Under the pieces are notes generated by a model, which saw nothing but the letters and a program-made list of their open reading frames with translations, made no database searches and had not been told where the DNA came from. Positions 5,406 through 6,164 of a stretch of 6,164 nucleotides of DNA are shown here, one piece after another. The stretch is from NCBI GenBank assembly GCA_964562575.1, contig CAZLTY010000224.1:1-6164 (forward strand), in the 5' to 3' direction. Numbering within the stretch: position 1 is the first letter of the stretch; each line of letters begins with the position of its first letter. The DNA comes from SG8-4 sp964562575. GTDB lineage: Bacteria > Planctomycetota > Phycisphaerae > Sedimentisphaerales > Anaerobacaceae. A program made the position numbers and the translations under genes.

Positions 5406-5996
5406 TTATCGCCCGGCCTGCAGGATCGCCTTTGCCTCATCGGCCGACACCAGACCCTCGGCGGTGAGTTTTATGATCCCGTTGCGGTCAATAAAGAAGG
5501 TTGTCGGTATCGATCTCACGTCGGCAAATGGCGACGATAAGTCGGCGGCGCCCAGAGGCACAACCGAGTAGTTTATTGCCGCCGAAGCCGCGAATTGGCT
5601 CAAATGCTCGGTCGTCTCGTTTGAAATCGCCAGAATCGCCAGCTCATCGGCTTTGAACATTTCTCTAAGCGCGATTAAATGAGGAATCTCCATCTTGCAC
5701 GCCGGGCACCACGTGGCCCAGAAAACCACCAGCACATCTCTGCCGCGATAGTCACTCAGCCTGTGCTGGCGGCCCTCGACATCGCTGACTGCAAAGTCAG
5801 GCGCGGCTTTACCGGACCAGTCCGCAAACGCCACATTCCACGTTTTGCGTGCTTCAATGACGTCATCCAGGCTTGTGCCAACGTTTTTCGACTCAGTTGG
5901 GTTATTTTTGACAATCGCCAGCGCGCCCACCATTCCAACCACCACGACGCCGACCATAACCCAGCCAACTCTCCACATTTTCGTTCGTTTGTCCAT
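5406..5996 (-). CDS. TlpA/ResA-like membrane-anchored thiol-disulfide oxidoreductase
   Basis: A 196-residue thioredoxin-fold protein held in the membrane by an N-terminal helix (about residues 11-28, after the basic start MDKRTKMWR), with the catalytic domain expected outside the cytoplasm. Seen: the linker (30-60), GKAAPDFAVSDVEGRQHRLSDYRGRDVLV (62-90), the active site VFWATWCPACKMEIP (91-105) with Cys97 and Cys100, AILAISNET (120-128) and the cis-proline loop SIPTTFFIDRNG (162-173, Pro164). This is the order of the AhpC/TSA-Redoxin TlpA group, which reduces disulfides in exported proteins, commonly during cytochrome c maturation. The CPAC form of the motif is a normal TlpA variant. The start at 5996 is supported by GAGGTGA (6007-6001) four bases upstream. 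It is the first gene of a likely leftward unit with the YyaL-like protein, separated by 100 bases. No cytochrome biogenesis gene is in view, so its client is unknown. Confidence 0.92.
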   Translation of the reverse strand: MDKRTKMWRVGWVMVGVVVVGMVGALAIVKNNPTESKNVGTSLDDVIEARKTWNVAFADWSGKAAPDFAVSDVEGRQHRLSDYRGRDVLVVFWATWCPACKMEIPHLIALREMFKADELAILAISNETTEHLSQFAASAAINYSVVPLGAADLSSPFADVRSIPTTFFIDRNGIIKLTAEGLVSADEAKAILQAGR

Positions 5997-6028
5997 TTTT
6001 TCACCTCTGATACTTTTCGATTTACTGA

Positions 6029-6057
6029 ATTATATACGGCCAATATAGTCCTGTTTG
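6029..6057 (-). promoter_or_regulatory. Candidate promoter of the TlpA-like gene
   Basis: On the minus strand a perfect TATAAT (6034 to 6029) lies 32 bases before the start codon at 5996. Transcription would begin near 6022, leaving a short leader that contains the GAGGTG ribosome binding site. The -35 position at 17-base spacing reads CAAACA (6057-6052), only three matches to TTGACA. The weak -35 suggests help from an activator or a different sigma preference. It is a consensus match only. Confidence 0.45.
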
Positions 6058-6070
6058 TTCATTTCACAGG
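6050..6070. promoter_or_regulatory. Inverted repeat CCTGT-N11-ACAGG over the candidate -35 region
   Basis: CCTGT (6050-6054) and ACAGG (6066-6070) form a perfect 5-bp dyad with an 11-base spacer, covering the -35 position of the candidate promoter. The geometry suits a dimeric transcription factor, but a dyad of this length arises readily by chance. No regulator is assigned. Confidence 0.25.
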
Positions 6071-6164
6071 CACAAAAAGGACTTCTCCCGAGAGTAGCTC
6101 TCAAAAAAACGCTTTTGGCGCAAAATTCGTCCAGAGCTGACGTAACCTATTTTGGATAAGTACC
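6071..6164. other. Right-edge noncoding stretch
   Basis: No convincing gene is seen. A short GAGAG-TAG-CTCTC dyad is followed on the plus strand by a run of seven A. Next to it, TTTTG-GCG-CAAAA is another small dyad. Neither has the stem strength plus T-run of a standard terminator for either strand. Confidence 0.35.

Noticed and set aside
6091..6124. Small dyads near an A/T run as a terminator at the right edge.
   Set aside because: Stems are only about five pairs and the T-run is on the wrong side of the stronger dyad for either strand.

Overview
The window is bacterial chromosome carrying two convergent gene groups. Rightward come the 3' half of metW, then thiS, thiG and thiH. Leftward, read from the right edge, come a membrane-anchored TlpA/ResA-like thioredoxin, a large YyaL/DUF255 thioredoxin-domain protein, and a small cysteine-rich YgbA-family protein. 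The last of these runs head-on into the 3' end of thiH. Base composition looks moderate by eye, and no phage, plasmid, transposase, CRISPR or stable-RNA gene is visible. Thiazole made through ThiH, a radical-SAM tyrosine lyase, rather than the oxygen-dependent glycine oxidase ThiO suggests an anaerobic or facultative organism. The AT-rich palindromic spacers resemble interspersed elements I associate with environmental Planctomycetota-type genomes, but that placement is a hunch and not a result.

Layout of the plus strand: metW' (3-335) ends 45 bases before thiS (381-593). thiS is followed after 4 bases by thiG (598-1386), and the codons for the ThiS Gly tail double as the thiG ribosome binding site. 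A 139-base spacer holding a near-perfect 28-bp inverted repeat separates thiG from thiH (1526-2692). ThiS carries sulfur as a C-terminal thiocarboxylate, ThiH supplies dehydroglycine from tyrosine, and ThiG condenses these with 1-deoxy-D-xylulose 5-phosphate to give the thiamine thiazole. ThiF, ThiI/IscS, ThiC and ThiE are not in the window.

Layout of the minus strand: a candidate promoter with a perfect TATAAT (6029-6034) precedes the TlpA-like gene (5996-5406). After 100 bases follows the YyaL-like gene (5305-3128), which has two credible starts: one gives a membrane-anchored form and one a soluble form. A composite AT-rich repeat with a GC-rich hairpin at its centre (about 3046-3127) lies between it and the ygbA-like gene (start about 3034). 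The ygbA reading frame has no stop where the family normally ends and continues 366 bases antisense into thiH.

I found no clearly new system. The points most worth checking are the two starts of the YyaL-like gene, the missing ygbA stop over thiH, and the palindrome that sits exactly on the thiG stop codon and next to an odd thiH start (an ATG-TAA start-stop followed by TTG).
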